Positions 1-9,871 of a stretch of DNA of 64,000 bases are shown here, in pieces. Within the stretch, counting starts at the first letter, position 1. Every line of letters starts with the position of its first letter. The position numbers and the translations under genes are program-made. The notes under the pieces were generated by a model, which saw only the letters and a list, made by a program, of their open reading frames with translations, was not told the origin of the DNA and did no database searches. The DNA comes from Cordylochernes scorpioides. Lineage: Eukaryota; Arthropoda; Arachnida; Pseudoscorpiones; Chernetidae. The stretch is from contig CP092879.1 in the NCBI GenBank assembly GCA_030710605.1, positions 20,041,582-20,105,581 of the forward strand. Reading direction: 5' to 3'.

Positions 1-48
1 CAAGATAGCCGAGTAGACGTTAAAGATGAGGTATGTATAGATACCATT
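1..48 (-). CDS. candidate next exon of the nicotinic-receptor-like gene (weak)
   Basis: Read on the minus strand, the first bases of the window are open in a frame giving ENGIYTYLIFNVYSAIL, preceded by a T-rich tract and an AG. The pattern (acidic-N-G-x-Y followed by alternating hydrophobics) resembles the segment that follows loop A in Cys-loop receptors, and the position downstream of exon 9532-9641 on the same strand fits. Against it, the upstream exon ends in phase 2 and the only visible AG would give phase 0, so the junction does not close. The exon would continue beyond the window. Similarity is by eye only. Confidence 0.22.
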
Positions 49-985
49 CTCCACGTCAAAAACAAATAAAAATTCTTTAAATTGGTAATTTGATTTGATC
101 TGTAACCTTCACTTAACTATTCGCTAGATTGCTGAAATTCTAGGAATTGACAAAGAATGCTTAAAGCAAAATTTACATAACAATTTCAGCATGTAAAAGG
201 TGTACGCCAAAATAGTTCCTAAAATTCTCACAATGAATAAAAGAAGCTGATGAGAATGTTTGTATTTAATCAAATATTATCTTACTAGCCGAGTGACCCG
301 GGCAACGCCCCGGGTTTACCCGAAGGACCCGCAGGTGAGAAACTATAGAAGAAAAATTTTAACAAATCAGAAAATGAAATTGCAAACAACAGAACTACAC
401 TTCTTTAAGGACATGAGAGCACATGCACTGTATCACCATATGTGTACCATTTTCAAAGACCCTGCTTAGGATTAAAACTTCTCAGAAGCATAACAATAGT
501 ACCAACCTAGAGGTTAACTGGTGTGGATGCATTCCTCTGGGAGTAAGACTATTGAGAAATTCAGTAGGGAGTTATTTTGCTTCTCCGCATTCTAACACTC
601 CAACTGTTAACACTGTGGAAACACTGACTTATGTTTGGTAAGCAATTTCAGGGAAGAAACTATAGACATTGGATTAAATAAATTATTAATTAAATTGCAT
701 TAAATAAAAATTATTAGATTTAAATAAATATTATTAGAGTGAAAAAAAAAGAAAAAATTAACAAATTAGAAAATAAAATTTCGAAAAATACAACTATATT
801 GCAGATTAGATAAGAGGACCTTATTAAAAAATAAATAAACAAACTGTAATTCGACACTATCGATAATTCGACACTTTCGATAATTCGACCATTTTAAAAA
901 TCAAATTTACAAGGTTGATTGTTGTTTAAATACAACTTTGATTTTGCATGCATAAACACAGGCTCTTGTAGCAAGAACCCAAATA

Positions 986-1213
986 TTATTTATAGTCATA
1001 GCAAAAGCCAACTTTAGTGAAAACTGATGCCTCTTCAGAATGAATGGAAGATTGAAATCTGAAGGAGCAGAAAATATGGGTCATCTTTACATGTATGCTA
1101 TCCAATGTTCGCACACTTGAAAAAGCCACATATAAAGTTGTCCGTGCGTAAACACAGGCTCTTGTAGCCAAGGTTTGGCCTTGAGCCTTATTTATAGTCA
1201 TAGCAAAAGCCAA
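986..1213 (-). pseudogene. Helitron-type Pif1 helicase C-terminal fragment
   Basis: The minus-strand frame contains AFAMTINKAQGQT and, further on, LYVAFSSVRTLDSI. These match the last helicase motifs of the Rep/Helicase protein of Helitrons, where INKAQGQT precedes a segment ending in YVALSRV. The conserved section between the two motifs is shortened and the frame then runs into a second partial copy of the same sequence. It is a decayed remnant with no Rep domain. Confidence 0.6.
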
Positions 1214-1220
1214 CCTTAGT

Positions 1221-1754
1221 GAAAACTAACGCCTCTCTAGAATGAAGCGAAGGTTGGTATCCGAAGGGGCCAAAGATATTTCAGACACTATACAGTGTGT
1301 TCAACTTTGGGCACTGTCAGTATATGTGCTTCAAGGACATGAGAGCACATGCGCTGAAACACCATACTTGTTCCATCGCAAAGATCCTAAAGGCATTGGT
1401 GAAAGTATAAATAAATATTTTGGAAATGAAAAAAAAATACATATATATATAAGAAAATAAATTGGAATAAAAATTTACAAACTATATTTCAGAGTGGATA
1501 CATATTTGAAAGGAAAAAAAAAAGAAAATTGCAAACAACAAAACTATATTACAGATATGACATGAAAACTAACGCCTCTCTAGAATGAAGCGAAGGTTGG
1601 TATCCGAAGGGGCCAAAGATATTTCAGACACTATACAGTGTGTTCAACTTTGGGCACTGTCAGTATATGTGCTTCAAGGACATGAGAGCACATGCGCTGA
1701 AACACCATACGCGTTCCATCGCAAAGATCCTAAAGGCATTGGTGAAAGTATAAA
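1221..1754. repeat. direct repeat pair of about 190 bp
   Basis: Bases 1221-1411 and 1564-1754 are almost identical, including the stretch beginning GAAAACTAACGCC, separated by about 150 bp of AT-rich DNA. They lie in the centre of the inverted Helitron-like duplication. Confidence 0.85.
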
Positions 1755-2597
1755 TGACCCATATCTTCTGCTCCTTCAGATTTCAGTCTTCCATTCATTC
1801 TGAAGAGGCATCAGTTTTCACTAAAGTTGGCTTTTGCTATGACTATAAATAATATTTGGGTTCTTGCTACAAGAGCCTGTGTTTATGCATGCAAAAGCAA
1901 AGTTGTATTTAAACAACAATCAACCTTGTAAATTTGATTTTTAAAATGGTCGAATTATCGAAAGTGTCGAATTATCGAAAGTGTCGAATTATCGAGTGTC
2001 GAATTACAGTTTGTTTATGTATTTTTTAATAAGGTCCTCTTATCTTATCTGCAATATAGTTGTATTTTTCGAAATTTTATTTTCTAATTTGTTAATTTCT
2101 TTCTTTTTTTTTCACTCTAATAATATTTATTTAAATCTAATAATTTTTATTTAATGCAATTTAATTAATAATTTATTTAATCCAATGTCTATAGTTTCTT
2201 CCCTGAAATTGCTTACCATACATGAGTCAGTGTTTCCACAGTGTTAACAGTTGGAGTGTTAGAATGCGGAGAAGCAAAATAACTCCCTACTGAATTTCTC
2301 AATAGTCTTACTCCCAGAGGAATGCATCCACACCAGTTAACCTCTAGGTTGGTACTATTGTTATGCTTCTGAGAAGTTTTAATCCTAAGCAGGGTCTTTG
2401 AAAATGGTACACGTATGGTGATACAGTGCATGTGCTCTCATGTCCTTAAAGTAGTGTAGTTCTGTTGTTTGCAATTTCATTTTCTGATTTGTTAAAATTT
2501 TTCTTCTATAGTTCCTCACCTGTGGGTCCTTCGGGTAAACCCGGGGCGTTGCCCGGGTCACTCGGCTAGTATGTATATAAAAAAGCAAAGCCCAATT

Positions 2598-4045
2598 CTA
2601 AACCCAAATATTTTTTTTTATGAGAAGAACATCAACATATTGCATGATTACGGCAGTCCATAGCTTCCCTGACAAAAATTCACCAAGAAAGTAAAATATT
2701 CCAAAATTTTTCTGTGTGTAAATTGCTAAATATGTAAAAAACATGTATACAAAAAAGCAAAGCTCAATTCCAAACCCAAATATTTTTTTTATGAGAAGAA
2801 CATCAACATAATGCATGATTACAGCAGTCCATAGCTTCCCTGACAAAAATTCACCAAAAAAGTTAAAAATTCCAAAAATATTTCTGTGTATATATTGCTA
2901 AATGTGTAAATAACATGTATATAAAAAAGCAAAGCTTAATTTTAAATTTCATTATCCTTTTCACAGGAAAAGCATCAAAATACTGCATAAGTACGGCACT
3001 TTTGCAGCCGCATGATTACGGCAGTCCATAGCTTCCCTGACAAAAATTCACCAAGAAAGTTAAATATTCCAAAATTTTTCTGTGTGTAAATTGCTAAATA
3101 TGTAAAAAACATGTATACAAAAAGCAAAGCCCAATTCCAAACCCAAATATTTTTTTTATGAGAAGAACATCAACATAATGCATGATCACGGCAGTCCATA
3201 GCTTCCCTGACAAAAATTCACCAAAAAAGTTAAATATTCCAAAAATATTTCTGTGTATATATTGCTAAATGTGTAAATAACATGTATATAAAAAAGCAAA
3301 GCTTAATTTTAAATTTCATTATCCTTTTCACAGGAAAAGCATCAAAATACTGCATAAGTACGGCACTTTTGCAGCCGCATGATTACGGCAGTCCATAGCT
3401 TCCCTGACAAAAATTCACCAAGAAAGTTAAATATTCCAAAATTTTTCTGTGTGTAAATTGCTAAATATGTAAAAAACATGTATACAAAAAGCAAAGCCCA
3501 ATTCCAAACCCAAATATTTTTTTTATGAGAAGAACATCAACATAATGCATGATTACGGCAGTCCATAGCTTCCCTGACAAAAATTCACCAAAAAAGTTAA
3601 ATATTCCAAAAATATTTCTGTGTATATATTGCTAAATGTGTAAATAACATGTATATAAAAAAGCAAAGCTTAATTTTAAATTTCATTATCCTTTTCACAG
3701 GAAAAGCATCAAAATACTGCATAAGTACGGCACTTTTGCAGCCCCCCTGACAAAAATTCACTAAAAGAGGTAAGTATTCAAAAAAATATTTTGGTATATA
3801 TATTGCTAAATGTGTAACAAACATGTATATAAAAAAGCAAAGCTTAATTCTAAGTTCTAATATTTTTTTTATAAGAAAAGCTACAAAAGCAAATAGGGAG
3901 AAGTGAAGCCATTTAGCCATTTTCAAAATCTGATTGTGAAAGAGTAAAAAAATGAGTAAATAAGAGCAAATATAAAGAAAAAGTATTGCTAAATGTGTAA
4001 TAAACATGTATATAAAAAAGCAAAGCTTAATTCTAAGTTTTAATA
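2598..4045. repeat. satellite with a 367-bp higher-order unit
   Basis: The landmark ATGATTACGGCAGTCC recurs at 2644, 2815, 3012, 3182 (one base different), 3379 and 3549. Spacings alternate 171, 197, 170, 197 and 170, so two related monomers of about 170 and 197 bp make a 367-bp higher-order unit. The 197-bp monomer carries an extra segment with CAGGAAAAGCATCAAAATAC. Copies after about 3740 are diverged and lose the landmark. The open frames here simply reflect the repeat. Confidence 0.9.
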
Positions 4046-4068
4046 TAAAGAAGAAATAAGACACAAAA

Positions 4069-4330
4069 ATGGAGCTAAATTCAAATGAAAACTATAACAA
4101 ATTAATGAAAAAAAAAGACCTAATCCAAATGCCACCATCATCAGACAAAAGAAAAAATGAGATTTTATTCTTTAGTTCATTTATTCTTCTGTCTGATGCT
4201 GTTGCTGAAACGTCACACACTATTAAATTATTTGGATTAGGTCTTATTAATGAGAAAAAAAAAGATGCCAAAGAGAGATGAAAAGATGCCAAAAAAGATA
4301 ACCAGATACAAAAATCGGCTAAATTCAAAT
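4069..4330. repeat. Penelope-type terminal repeat with an inverted AGACCTAATCCAAAT
   Basis: The sequence AGACCTAATCCAAAT occurs at about 4117 and inverted at about 4231, enclosing a CTGATG...GAAACGTCACAC motif at 4190-4220. The same block recurs at 34070-34130 and 42310-42400. It is a dispersed family resembling terminal repeats of Penelope-like elements. Confidence 0.5.
4190..4220 (+). ncRNA. hammerhead-ribozyme-like core, copy 1
   Basis: TGT-CTGATG-(8 nt)-GAAAC-GTC-ACA has the order of a type I hammerhead: CUGANGA-like box, short stem II, GAAA, then the UH cleavage site, with UGU and ACA able to start stem I. Penelope-like elements are known to carry hammerheads with minimal stem III. The last base of the first box is C instead of A, so this copy may be inactive. 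Confidence 0.35.
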
Positions 4331-4980
4331 GAAAAACTATAACAAACACTTATAAAAGATAATTATTATAGAATAAAAGTAATAATTCAATCTACAATTC
4401 GAAAAATTTATATATTTAAATGAAAAACTATAACAAAGTACTTACATAATCAAATGAATCAGAAATATATATTATTTCAAAACACATTTTTACGCATTTC
4501 AAAACAAATGAATTGATGATGATAAATGCAAAAAATCTACGATTGTAAAATAGATTGAATTAAAAAATAAAAATAACTGTTAACATTAGGAAAATAAAAA
4601 CAGGCCTATCATACGAAGAAAAAAATAACGAAAATTTTGGTATATAGATTGTTATGTGTAGTTCAGAATCTTCGGAGGAGATAGCTCAGGACTTTACAAT
4701 GGAAAACTCTGTTACGGTATTATCTATATAGATTATTTTTATGTTTGGGAGATAATATATATGTTTTTCTCCTTTTCGTTCTGATATATCCTCAAATATC
4801 TGTTACACCCTTGAGTTATTGTAATTTGATGAGAAAGAATATAGGATAATTGTTGGAAATGTATAGTTTAAATTTTGATTCAGGAAAACGGCTCTAGATG
4901 GCGTGCATCACGGGATGCGTCACAGAGTAAATCCACAGAGTCCGAGTGAGTGAGTGTGTGGCGGTAGGTGGAAGCACTCA
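4331..4980. other. AT-rich spacer
   Basis: No open frame with recognisable homology, RNA gene or clear repeat was seen. Confidence 0.6.
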
Positions 4981-5240
4981 AGGAAGTTAAAGATAAATTT
5001 AAAGAACTCAAGGAAGTTGAAATTAAAGTTTAAAGAAGAAGAAGTTAAAGTTTAAAGAAGAAGAAGTTAAAGTTTAAAGAAGAAGAAGTTAAAGTTTAAA
5101 GAAGTGAAGTTAAATTTTAAATAAGTGAATTTAAAGTTTAAAGAAGTGAAGTTAAAGTTTAGAGAACTCAAAGAAGTTAAAGATAAAGAAGATAAATATA
5201 AAGAAGTCAAAGCTAGAGAAGTTAAAATTAGAGAAGTTGG
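4981..5240. repeat. purine-rich minisatellite (AAGAAGTTAAAGTTTA-like)
   Basis: An imperfect tandem repeat built from GAAGAAGTTAAAGTTTAAA and shorter versions runs across the interval. The strand asymmetry (almost pure purine plus T) produces long spurious frames on both strands. Confidence 0.8.
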
Positions 5241-5517
5241 AGTTGAATGTATATATGTAAATAAGACCTTATTAAGAATCAAGAATTTGCAGATAGGCAA
5301 AATAAAAGTTATATTTTGTGACAATTTGGTCTATTTTACATTTCGTCGAATTGCGCGAACACGGCTGGTGAACCACGACATTTTTTATTTTTTCTTTTCA
5401 ACAATAATCATATGTAGAAAAGACAGTTCTACTTAATCAAATTCACCAAAACTATGTTTTTTATTGATAAGCCTGAATTTCATAGAACTCCAAGATTCGT
5501 TGCTTTCATTGAACATA

Positions 5518-5729
5518 CACTCATGAACAAAACTTAAGGAAACTGTACCTTTTAGCATGTATATCGGGATTCAGACAATATTTGATACAAAGTGACCTAT
5601 ATTGGAGATACACGAGATCAACAAGTGGGAAAAAAATTGCCTAGGTCTCCTTCAAACAAACAACCAAAACAACAAAAAAAAAAGGCGATATCAAAGACTT
5701 TATACTTTCGTAAGTTTTGTCCATGAGTG
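5518..5729. mobile_element. MITE, family A, copy 1 (TIR CACTCATG)
   Basis: About 212 bp with terminal inverted repeats CACTCATG(A/G)ACAAAACTTA. Related copies lie at 21030-21235 and 25733-25950, with shared internal GGGATTCAGACAATA. A TA precedes the element; the base pair after it is not TA here. Probably a non-autonomous Tc1/mariner-type element. Confidence 0.75.
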
Positions 5730-5730
5730 C

Positions 5731-5787
5731 ATATAGTACATAGTCTTATACATATAGTACATAGTCTTATACATATAGTATATAGTC
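5731..5787. repeat. 21-bp minisatellite, left part
   Basis: Tandem CATATAGTACATAGTCTTATA units. The same array resumes at 9221-9305, showing that the LINE between was inserted into it. Confidence 0.85.
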
Positions 5788-6489
5788 GGGATTCTCCGCT
5801 AGGTGGCCAAGTTTTTTTTTTTTTTTATTTTGATTTTTTTTATTTGTCAGGACCGATAGCCTCACAGGACTTACAACTCTATCGATAGGAAGATATCCGC
5901 TCCTTTTTTTGTTAGGCCTCCTTTTAAAGGAGTATAAATATAATTTCTTTTATTTGGGTATTCAATTACTCTTTTTTCATTATATCAACTTGAATTCTAA
6001 GAGTCTTAGATAATGATCATGTCGCGATTCTCAGACTGAAAGATTGTGGGAGGTTATGATCAGACCAAAAAGCCTGCAATTCTTTTCCTCATTAGAGGGA
6101 ACGGAGAGGTATCAGGTGAACTTTGTGCAAGGTGGGGGATTTAGTTGCCGATGTCGCAAGCTAAGTGCATAGCGACAAACCTCGGATAACCGATCTGACA
6201 TCGTAGTTTACGACGCCTTAAGCGTGACTGAGATGAGGATGATTCAGACGGGAGGTTGAGAAAGATCGGCACGTTGGATGCTCTTCTATATATTGCGCAG
6301 CTTGGAACCAATCCTCTATGGACAAACTTGGAAACCAAGGTGGCCAAGTTGAGCGGTCGTGAAATTCTTCGGCTCCCGATAAGTAAATATTTTAAACTTA
6401 TTATTTGCTTTTTTTGCTTCTATTTGGGTCACGCCTTCTTGTGAGTATCCTGTCGTTGGCCTATAGTTTATATATTCTCTGCGAAGATC

Positions 6490-6816
6490 ATGAAGTTTAT
6501 TTTATTTATTTCTATAATTAATATCTTCATTTTTGCAAGAGAAGCTGCTGTGATCACTAGATATGTAAATTTTCGCGCTAAAACTTTTGTTTATTATGGA
6601 AATAACTTCAAGGCTATCTCTTTTACTCATGCTGGAAAGGGAACCCGTCGATGTATTATTTTAATGCTACTGCTCATTTCAGGTATTGAACCAAATCCTG
6701 GCCCCAAACAGACAAGGCAAACAACATTAGATGCAGGCAAAGATAAAGATTTGCATGATCTAATTTTAGCACTTTCAACTAAGATAGATGACTTTGGTAA
6801 AAAAAATGGAGACTAG
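6490..6816 (+). CDS. LINE ORF1, N-terminal part with 2A-like motif
   Basis: A 108-codon frame starting with a hydrophobic segment and containing GIEPNPGP at residues 65-72, preceded by LLLIS. NPGP-ending 2A-like peptides cause ribosome skipping and are known at the start of ORF1 in several invertebrate LINEs of the CR1/L2 type. The canonical D two residues before E is G here, so activity is uncertain. The frame ends by running past the true continuation: at GGTAAAAAAAATGG (an A8 run near 6800) the reading frame moves into the next ORF. Confidence 0.6.
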   Translation: MKFILFISIINIFIFAREAAVITRYVNFRAKTFVYYGNNFKAISFTHAGKGTRRCIILMLLLISGIEPNPGPKQTRQTTLDAGKDKDLHDLILALSTKIDDFGKKNGD

Positions 6817-7396
6817 ACTTGTTTCGGTAGAACAAGGATTGGACAAAATAAATCAGCGCCTACAACACTTCGAGTCATCATTGGAAACCACTTCTAAAGC
6901 TGTCTCGCTTAATACAAATAGAATATCTGATCTCGAGAGACGGTTGGAGCTTGAAGAGATGAGGCAGAGGGAAAATAACTTGATTATTTACGGACTGGAA
7001 GGAGCAGAAGGCGAAACCCCTGAAGAATCTCGAGGTTTGATCCAAGATCTGATTTCAAACACGATACAAATTTCTGAAGATCTTAGGATAGAACAGTGCC
7101 GAAGATTGACAAAAAAAAAAAAATCTAACTCGCCGCTGCTTATTGAGGTGCCTGATTTCAAGCAAAGACTTCTGATTTTTAGGAACGCTTTCAGACTCAG
7201 GGACAAAACAATATTCGTAAATAAAGATTACCTTCCAACTATTAGAGACCAAAGGATATTGCTAATTAGCAAGCGAAAAGAACTCATGAGTAAGGGAACT
7301 GCTTCCAAGCTAAGAGATAACAGGCTAATTGTCCGTGGCATATGCTACTCTGTTTTAAATGGCCGCGTTGTCAGCTCCAATGGGGACGCATTATAG
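6788..7396 (+). CDS. LINE ORF1, coiled coil plus RRM-like part
   Basis: A frame of about 200 codons. Residues 8-60 have coiled-coil heptads (VEQGLDKINQRLQHFESSLE region). The following part has RQRENNLIIYGLEG, the entry strand of the RRM-like domain, and later a basic segment around KRKELMSKG and RLIVRG, as in the C-terminal domain of LINE ORF1 proteins. Such proteins bind LINE RNA as trimers and form the ribonucleoprotein. It continues ORF1 after the A-run frameshift, and the break may be a real lesion or a homopolymer error. Confidence 0.7.
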   Translation: MTLVKKMETRLVSVEQGLDKINQRLQHFESSLETTSKAVSLNTNRISDLERRLELEEMRQRENNLIIYGLEGAEGETPEESRGLIQDLISNTIQISEDLRIEQCRRLTKKKKSNSPLLIEVPDFKQRLLIFRNAFRLRDKTIFVNKDYLPTIRDQRILLISKRKELMSKGTASKLRDNRLIVRGICYSVLNGRVVSSNGDAL

Positions 7397-7743
7397 CAAA
7401 CTTCGGATAGTATTCATACTGTACCACTGTCGAACCTAATTTTTCACAGTTAAAATATCTTTTTCAGGATGAATATTCGCGACAACCTAGACAAGAACTA
7501 TCACATGATTGCTCATTTCTAAAAACGAATAAAAGTCGCCAATATGCACTTGTAGCTCAGCATAAACATCCTAATTATCAAAATAAAAATTTTCATCACT
7601 AAGGAACAATCCTCATAGAATAATCTCTTGATATATACTCCGTAGAATTATTATTTTCTCGATGAGAGTTCACTCACAATAATAGATGACAGATATATCA
7701 GTGATAAATATGGAATCTTTACTTTTATTCTTCAACTATAGAA

Positions 7744-7920
7744 TCCTCAGTTATAGATCTTTTTATTGTTTCGCCTGCACTACTTGTAGTGATTGTTGAT
7801 ATTACTATTGAATGCATGCCTTATTTGGATCATCTACCACTTGTTACAAAATTTAATGGTCTAAACAATAAAAAGGCAAAAGATAATACGAAGTTTCGTT
7901 CTGTTGGCAAGTATTCCTGA
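7744..7920 (+). pseudogene. LINE ORF2 endonuclease (EEP) fragment
   Basis: The frame reads SSVIDLFIVSPALL near its start and YLDHLPLVTKFN further on. This corresponds to the end of an apurinic-type endonuclease domain, where S-x-ID-x-x-x-VS and SDH-x-P(I/L)-VT occur. The SDH serine is replaced by L. Flanks have stops in this frame, and no reverse transcriptase follows. Confidence 0.6.
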
Positions 7921-8187
7921 ACAGCTGACAAGGCTACATCTTACAAGGGCAGCTTGAGGGCTTCAACTAATTTAAAAGTGGAAGACTCTACAATTGACTC
8001 ACAGGTCGAAATGCTTACAAGTGAAGTCCAACCGGCAATGAGCGGGGAAGACGAGTAGTGACAATGAAAACACATTTATTGACAACTTAGTCAATTGTTA
8101 CACTCCGGAGAGTTAGGCAGTTAAATATTTACAATTTAAAAAAATTCACATCAGGAGGTTCCCCTGCCAAGGGTAGTCTGGACTCTG

Positions 8188-8589
8188 TCAGGGGGGTAAC
8201 ATCTTCCTGAGCGCGTATAAGCCCTCACGTACAAAGGGATCTGAGCCCCGAGCGCGCTCAATGGCAGCACTGATGATTTCGGTGATAAGGTTTTTCTTCT
8301 GGGTGGAACAGGTCCTGAGGAGAGGCTCCCTGTCCTCGGGGTATATGACCGCATCCGTGATGTCACCCTCTGTGATCCCCAAATCAGTCATGGGCCCCGA
8401 GTAGCGTTCATTGCTCAATTTATATATTATATCAGCTGCTTCATCCCAGCGCTTCGACGTCAGATCCTCCTCCACTTGAAACAGTGGAGATGGAGATGTG
8501 GCCATGGCCGGTGTCGTCATTTTCCCATGGGGAGCGGGTGGTGTTGGCTCGGCGGGCCGAGGCGCAGGCAGTGGAGGTGTTGGAGGCAC
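8188..8589 (-). pseudogene. second-LINE ORF1 fragment, C-terminal domain
   Basis: A proline-rich linker is followed by a helical domain: DITDAVIYPEDREPLL and later ISAAIERARGSDP. The arrangement matches the segment NIMFSILCRDYREGLLEEIS and IVIEHVEDKKSRIG in the fragment at 24650-24890, so the two are diverged members of one family. The function is unknown; it is probably a Gag-like nucleic-acid-handling protein. Confidence 0.5.
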
Positions 8590-8676
8590 TGCGGCTGATG
8601 TTGTCTTTAGTTCGGTCCTGACCTGTCCTAGGACCTTGTAAATGTTGGAATTTCCTCCCGGCTTCAGGTCTAGGAT

Positions 8677-8994
8677 TTAGCCGATAAGTTCAGCAAGAGC
8701 ATTGCTCTGCGGAGGGGTTAGATGCTGACCGCGCTTTCGCGCCTTGGTCTTCGAGGAGAGGAGGTCCAGGACCTCCTCCCGCCCAAGACCAAGGGCGCCC
8801 GTTCCAGCAAACGAAACTCCGGGGTTTCTCTTGAGGAAGGCCTCAAGGTCGGGTCTCATCTTACGCCCTGATGATGACGGGGAGGGCGGCACAAGGGTCC
8901 CCTGTGCATGCAGAGGACCAGGAGGGGCGACGGAAGCTGGCAGGGCTTGAACATAGCTAAGAAGCTTCAGAGCTGCTACCAAATAACTCCACAA
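8677..8994 (-). pseudogene. second-LINE ORF1 fragment, upstream piece
   Basis: The frame contains a serine/proline stretch and the segment MRPDLEAFLKRNPGVSF. It stops at about 8675 and the same frame continues into the next piece, so one nonsense codon separates them. No known domain is recognised. Confidence 0.4.
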
Positions 8995-9220
8995 GACCTA
9001 ACACGAGAATCCGTGGTAAATCCATGTATAGTAACTTTCTTTGCCTCCAATTTGCCCAGATTAATCTATTAGCTTGATGGTCTTTATATAATTTTCTCTG
9101 TATATAAATTTTATGTTACCATTAAGTTCTATCATTGTTTTCCGTGCATGTATCCTATATTTCTGCTTGGAGAATCTGTATAAACTGAAAGGTCTTAATA
9201 AAGCTTTTGTTGTTGTTGTT

Positions 9221-9305
9221 ATATAGTATATAGTCTTATACATATAGTACATAGTCTTATACATATAGTACATAGTCTTATACATAGTGTATATAGTCTT
9301 ATAGT
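9221..9305. repeat. 21-bp minisatellite, right part
   Basis: It continues the TATAGTACATAGTCTTATACA array of 5731-5787 beyond the LINE. Confidence 0.8.
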
Positions 9306-9306
9306 A

Positions 9307-9508
9307 TAAGGTTGTCCTAAAAGTTCATAAACACTTGCAAAAAAATTGAAGTACCAATATTATCCGCCGATAGGTATAATGCCGTTGTATTATGTATAAA
9401 GTAATTGTATTATGTGTATTATTATGTATTCGTCGTAATAATATTATTCGCCAAGTAATAAGAAAAACAATGTTTTAAGAAAAACATGAACTTTTGGGCC
9501 AACCCTAT
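9307..9508. mobile_element. mariner-derived MITE
   Basis: About 200 bp with inverted ends AAGGTTGTCCTAAAAGTTCAT and its slightly diverged complement (GGGTTGGCCCAAAAGTTCATG), flanked by TA. The TIRs are of the mariner type that reads GGTTGGCCAAAAAGTTC. It has no coding capacity. Confidence 0.75.
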
Positions 9509-9531
9509 ATTTCAACAGAAATATACTTACA

Positions 9532-9641
9532 TGTTAAATACCTCGATATCAGGAATCCAGAGTTGTTCTTTATTCATATAGATGATGGTCGTGTTCTCGT
9601 ATTCAGCAGGATTCCAGGAAATGTGATCATCATGCCAAACC
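9532..9641 (-). CDS. exon 4 of a nicotinic acetylcholine receptor-like gene (110 bp)
   Basis: On the minus strand the exon lies between TTTCAG and GTAAGT and is exactly 110 bp, the size of the conserved fourth exon of nicotinic receptor genes. It is open in one frame through 36 codons plus two bases (phase 0 to phase 2). It contains VWHDDHISWNPAEY and LWIPDIEVFN, the latter matching loop A (W-x-PD-I-x-x-(Y/F)-N) of the extracellular ligand-binding domain. Exon 3 (18354-18398) joins it in frame. The aromatic usually found at the loop D position is V in the joined sequence, so ligand recognition may differ. The protein may be a receptor subunit or a soluble acetylcholine-binding-protein-like homologue. 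Confidence 0.82.
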
Positions 9642-9734
9642 TGAAATTCCAGGGAACTGTTGTTACTTTATAAGGACTTAAACAACTTTTTTTGCATATC
9701 TATCTTATTATAATGCATTAGCGCGCCATCTGTT

Positions 9735-9835
9735 ATCAAAATACGAAACTATTATAGACGCGTATGATTCTTTTAGAAATAAATTGTTTTATTTTAAAAG
9801 AATCATACGCGTCTATAATAGTTTCGTATTTTGAT
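9735..9835. repeat. perfect 41-bp hairpin
   Basis: Bases 9735-9775 and 9795-9835 are exact reverse complements around a 19-base loop (9776-9794). No mismatch is visible, so the duplication is recent or maintained. It lies in the intron between exons 3 and 4 of the receptor-like gene. Confidence 0.95.
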
Positions 9836-9871
9836 ATCTATCTTATATTTTCTACTTAATTGTATGTACTA

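Larger units (their letters stand above)
284..2570. mobile_element. inverted duplication of a Helitron/Helentron-like element
   Basis: Two arms of about 800 bp (284-1085 and 1755-2570) are reverse complements of each other, with small differences. The outer ends both read ACTAGCC followed by a CCCGGG-rich hairpin, the kind of terminus seen in Helentron/DINE-like elements. The central spacer (1086-1754) contains a direct repeat (1221-1411 and 1564-1754) in addition. A relic helicase segment lies in the left arm and spacer. Orientation and superfamily are inferred from these two signals. Confidence 0.55.
8040..9002 (-). mobile_element. nested fragment of a second LINE (ORF1 region)
   Basis: A GC-richer block inside the AT-rich LINE, in opposite orientation. 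It carries two ORF1 pieces in one frame (8677-8994 and 8188-8589) and an A/T-rich end. Its C-terminal domain is related to that of the plus-strand fragment at 23290-24910. Confidence 0.55.
5788..9220 (+). mobile_element. LINE (non-LTR retrotransposon) with 15-bp target duplication
   Basis: The element interrupts a 21-bp minisatellite and is flanked by ATATAGTATATAGTC at 5773-5787 and 9221-9235. It ends in AATAAAG and a (GTT)n tail (9208-9220). Inside are a 5' leader, ORF1 (6490-7396, split by one frameshift), a decayed endonuclease piece (7744-7920) and a 3' end. Most of ORF2 is missing and another LINE ORF1 in opposite orientation (about 8040-9000) sits in the gap. ORF1 type and the 2A-like motif suggest the CR1/L2-like group; this is an inference. 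Confidence 0.8.

Noticed and set aside
1-40. Plus-strand exon end with donor GATGAG|GTATGT
   Set aside because: Only 30 bases are available and the donor match alone is weak; the minus-strand reading is slightly more informative, though also unproven.
3597-4064. 155-codon minus-strand frame rich in F, I and L, looking like a membrane protein
   Set aside because: It lies wholly in the 367-bp satellite and repeats its own peptide with each monomer.
5067-5436. Frames on both strands across the purine-rich minisatellite
   Set aside because: Low-complexity DNA keeps both strands open; composition follows the repeat and no domain appears.
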